Shown: positions 6,561-8,287 of the stretch, in pieces
Position numbering within the stretch: the first letter of the stretch is position 1
Layout of the letters: each line of letters opens with the position of its first letter
NCBI GenBank assembly: GCA_946479255.1
Contig: CAMLFK010000226.1
Location: forward strand, 1 to 8,287
Length of the DNA stretch: 8,287 nucleotides
Direction of reading: 5' to 3'
Source of the DNA: an uncultured Oxalobacteraceae bacterium
Lineage (GTDB): Bacteria; Pseudomonadota; Gammaproteobacteria; Burkholderiales; Burkholderiaceae
Notes under the pieces: model-generated
Told to the model about the DNA's origin: nothing
Databases searched by the model: none
What the model saw: only the letters and a program-made list of their open reading frames with translations
Position numbers and translations under genes: made by a program

Positions 6561-8030
6561 CTAGGCCGCCAGATGACGAGCCTGTCGTGCGGGCGCCACC
6601 GTGGCGGGCGAATCGAGCTTGCCGGCGTAATCCTGGCCGACCAGGGCATCGGCCTCTTTAACGCTCATGCCGCGGGTTTGCAGCCATTGGCTAACCAGCT
6701 TGGCCAGTCGGTCGAGGGCGATACGGTGAGTGGCGTCGGTTTTCGAATAGATCCAGTCCGCGAAGGCCATGAAGTTATTGAACGGTGCATCGCCCAGCAT
6801 GACCTTCAATGTATTGACGAAGCGGCCGGAATTGGCCACCAAGTCCCAATAGCGGGCGAAGCGCACCAGCCTTTGCATGGTGGCGAAGTTGATCAGCTTA
6901 TTGGCCAGGATGGTATAGGGCGGATAAGGATCGTAGACCATGTCGAATTCTTCGGTGTGGCGGATGATCGGCGTGCCGCGCAGACGCTTGAGGATGCCGA
7001 ACTGGATTTCGTGCGGGCCCAGCGCGACCAGTTTATCGAAGCCGCGCGCGAAGCTGGCCAGGTCTTCGCCCGGCAGGCCGGCAATCAGGTCCACGTGCAG
7101 GTGGGCCGTGGAATGCTCGCTGAGCCAGCGGATATTCTCGGCCGCCTTGGCGTTATCCTGCTTGCGGCTGACCAGGGCCTGCACTTCCGGGTTAAAGCTT
7201 TGGATGCCGATCTCGAATTGCAGCGCCCCCGGCGGGAACTTGCTGATGCCTTCCTTGAGCGCATCGGGCAGGTGGTCCGGCACCAGCTCGAAGTGGGCGT
7301 AGACCGGATCGTCCGGATTCGCGGCCAGCTTATCGAGGAAGAACTGCATGATCTTCAGGCTGGTCTTGATATTCAGGTTAAACGTCCGGTCGACGAACTT
7401 GAACAGGCGTGCGCCACGGGCATGCAAGCCTTCCAGCTCGGCCAGGAAGGTATCGAGATTGAAGGGCCAGGCGGTTTTGTCGAGCGCGGACAGGCAGAAC
7501 TCGCACTTGAACGGGCAGCCACGGGAAGCTTCCACATAGATGGTGCGGTGGGCGATATCGTTGTCGCTATATAGGGAGTAGGGCAGTTTGATCTCAGCCA
7601 TTGGCGGCTGCACGCCGGCGTGCACCTTCATCAGCGGCTTGGGGCCGTTGAGGATATCGCCGCACAGCTTGGGGAAGGTAATGTCGCCCCAGCCCGTCAC
7701 CAGATAGTCGGCCAGCTGGACGATCTGCTGTTCGTTCGATTCGTACGACACTTCGGGGCCGCCCAGGACGATCGTCACCTGCGGGGCGACGCGCTTTAAC
7801 ATCGCCACCACTCTGGTGGTTTCTTCGACGTTCCATATATAGATGCCGAAACCGACGATGCGCGGCGCATGCGCCAGCAGGCGTTCGACGATCTCGGTGG
7901 TCTTCGCCCCGATGACGAATTCTTCCAGCCTGGTCTGCTCTTGAAGCGGTCCCATGTTCGCCAACAGATAGCGAAGACCCAGCGACGCATGGGCGTAGCG
8001 GGCATTGAGAGTCGAAAGAATGATAGTCAT
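6561..8030 (-). CDS. B12-binding-domain radical SAM protein with DUF4080-like C-terminus
   Basis: A cytosolic iron-sulfur radical SAM enzyme of 489 residues; its substrate is unknown. The N-terminal ~140 residues look like the cobalamin-binding Rossmann fold common in this class: IILSTLNARYAHASLGLRYL at 3-22, GFGIYIWN at 60-67, VLGGPEVS at 88-95, ADYLVTGWGD at 107-116. The B12 His motif DxHxxG is not present, so any cobalamin would be bound without His ligation, or the domain does not bind it. The radical SAM core follows, with EASRGCPFKCEFC giving the CX3CX2C cluster ligands Cys172, Cys176 and Cys179, then the strands ending in FEIGIQSF and HVDLIAGLPGED. The C-terminal ~130 residues fit DUF4080, by recollection only. 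The ATG at 8030 is preferred because it starts the first conserved strand. There is no Shine-Dalgarno. It ends 52 bp before the permease start, so read-through into that cassette is possible. Confidence 0.92.
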   Translation of the reverse strand: MTIILSTLNARYAHASLGLRYLLANMGPLQEQTRLEEFVIGAKTTEIVERLLAHAPRIVGFGIYIWNVEETTRVVAMLKRVAPQVTIVLGGPEVSYESNEQQIVQLADYLVTGWGDITFPKLCGDILNGPKPLMKVHAGVQPPMAEIKLPYSLYSDNDIAHRTIYVEASRGCPFKCEFCLSALDKTAWPFNLDTFLAELEGLHARGARLFKFVDRTFNLNIKTSLKIMQFFLDKLAANPDDPVYAHFELVPDHLPDALKEGISKFPPGALQFEIGIQSFNPEVQALVSRKQDNAKAAENIRWLSEHSTAHLHVDLIAGLPGEDLASFARGFDKLVALGPHEIQFGILKRLRGTPIIRHTEEFDMVYDPYPPYTILANKLINFATMQRLVRFARYWDLVANSGRFVNTLKVMLGDAPFNNFMAFADWIYSKTDATHRIALDRLAKLVSQWLQTRGMSVKEADALVGQDYAGKLDSPATVAPARQARHLAA

Positions 8031-8057
8031 GGAGGTAGTCGTCGCGGCAAAACCAAC

Positions 8058-8063
8058 ATTGTA
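8058..8063 (-). promoter_or_regulatory. Candidate -10 for the radical SAM gene
   Basis: The minus strand reads TACAAT, which would place the transcript start near 8051 and give about 20 nt of leader before the ATG at 8030. The matching -35 region (about 8081-8086) has only a poor hexamer (AGCCTT). That region coincides with the -35 of the divergent rRNA promoter, so the two polymerase sites would overlap. Confidence 0.4.
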
Positions 8064-8075
8064 ATCCGCGCGCTC

Positions 8076-8104
8076 TTGCAAAGGCTCGGAGGCTTTGCTA
8101 TAGT
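8076..8104 (+). promoter_or_regulatory. Distal rRNA-operon promoter (TTGCAA-17-TATAGT)
   Basis: A -35 TTGCAA (8076-8081) and a -10 TATAGT (8099-8104) are separated by exactly 17 bp, predicting a start near 8111. The spacer contains the inverted repeat GCAAAG/CTTTGC. The GC-rich region just downstream (TCGCCTCCCCG) resembles the discriminators of stringently controlled stable-RNA promoters. Growth-rate or ppGpp control is inference. Confidence 0.7.
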
Positions 8105-8111
8105 TCGCCTC

Positions 8112-8127
8112 CCCGCAGAAATGTGGG
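8112..8127 (+). other. Hairpin with GAAA tetraloop at the predicted 5' end of the distal transcript
   Basis: CCCGCA (8112-8117), GAAA loop (8118-8121) and TGTGGG (8122-8127) form a 6-bp stem with one G-U pair, starting essentially at the predicted transcript start of the distal promoter. A second, 3-bp GCC-GAAA-GGC hairpin follows at 8138-8147. No T-run follows, so this is not an intrinsic terminator. Confidence 0.5.
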
Positions 8128-8172
8128 TGTCGCGAAAGCCGAAAGGCAGACAGCGAGTAGTAAAAGAAGGGG

Positions 8173-8201
8173 TTGACGAATTAAGCAAAACGCCGCATAA
8201 T
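8173..8201 (+). promoter_or_regulatory. Proximal rRNA-operon promoter (TTGACG-17-CATAAT)
   Basis: A -35 TTGACG (8173-8178) and a -10 CATAAT (8196-8201) have a 17-bp spacer. The downstream CTCACTTCTCTGCTGCTGA run resembles what I recall following rRNA promoters of Burkholderiales. This is the stronger of the two by consensus and would start near 8208, in a pyrimidine-rich stretch. Confidence 0.85.
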
Positions 8202-8287
8202 CTCACTTCTCTGCTGCTGACAAACACAACGATTTGTCGACAAGTAGCAAGCAGTACCGAATTGAAGTTCTTTAACAATTAACAGTC
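8202..8287 (+). other. 16S rRNA leader with boxB-like hairpin and boxA
   Basis: The leader carries a short hairpin, ATTTG-TCGA-CAAGT (8232-8245, one G-T pair, containing the palindrome TTGTCGACAA). About 20 nt later comes GTTCTTTAACA (8267-8277), which matches the rrn boxA element (E. coli GCTCTTTAACA) that recruits NusB/NusE for antitermination. The following ATTAACAGTC is typical of the region just before 16S rRNA in this order. The mature 16S sequence itself does not start within the window. Confidence 0.85.

Noticed and set aside
6573..7574. 333-residue plus-strand open frame opposite the radical SAM gene
   Set aside because: The composition is antisense-like and it lies entirely over the conserved radical SAM coding sequence.
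8027..8278. 83-residue minus-strand open frame over the rRNA promoter region
   Set aside because: It covers two consensus promoters and boxA, has no ribosome binding site, and does not resemble the neighbouring proteins in codon use.

Overview
This high-GC window reads as a chromosomal segment from a beta-proteobacterium, most likely Burkholderiales and probably the Oxalobacteraceae (Massilia, Duganella or Janthinobacterium type). That placement is an inference from the protein sequences I recognise and from the Burkholderiales-style rRNA leader at the right edge. No comparison could be run. There are no insertion sequences, CRISPR arrays, tRNAs or phage genes. All nine protein genes lie on the minus strand, so the gene order is best read from right to left. 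Only the far right edge is organised for plus-strand transcription.

Right edge (about 8076-8287, plus strand): two tandem sigma70-type promoters with perfect 17-bp spacers are followed by a small hairpin and a boxA antitermination element. This is the promoter and leader of an rRNA operon whose 16S gene begins just outside the window. Back to back with it, a B12-binding-type radical SAM protein (8030-6561) runs leftward.

Centre (6508-1784, minus): a tight five-gene cassette. It encodes a STAS-MlaE permease fusion, an MlaF-type ATPase, a single-MCE-domain MlaD-type protein with a long helical tail, an ABC-transport auxiliary lipoprotein (PqiC-like), and a VanZ-family polytopic membrane protein. 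Junctions are 1-nt overlap, 2 bp, 14 bp and 9 bp, so this is almost certainly one transcription unit. By family knowledge the first four form an MCE-type phospholipid transporter: inner-membrane ABC core, periplasmic substrate-binding MCE protein, and outer-membrane-directed lipoprotein. The VanZ protein is the unexplained partner. A candidate Rho-independent terminator (1729-1766) closes the cassette.

Left (1714-1, minus): a thioredoxin-like [2Fe-2S] ferredoxin, a small alpha/beta hydrolase, and the N-terminal 212 residues of a D-alanyl-D-alanine carboxypeptidase (PBP5/6 type) that runs off the left edge.

Taken together, much of the window concerns the cell envelope (lipid transport, peptidoglycan trimming). 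The most worthwhile items for follow-up are the VanZ protein tied to an MCE transporter, a fused STAS domain that appears to lack the usual hydroxyl residue, and the architecture of the rRNA promoter region.
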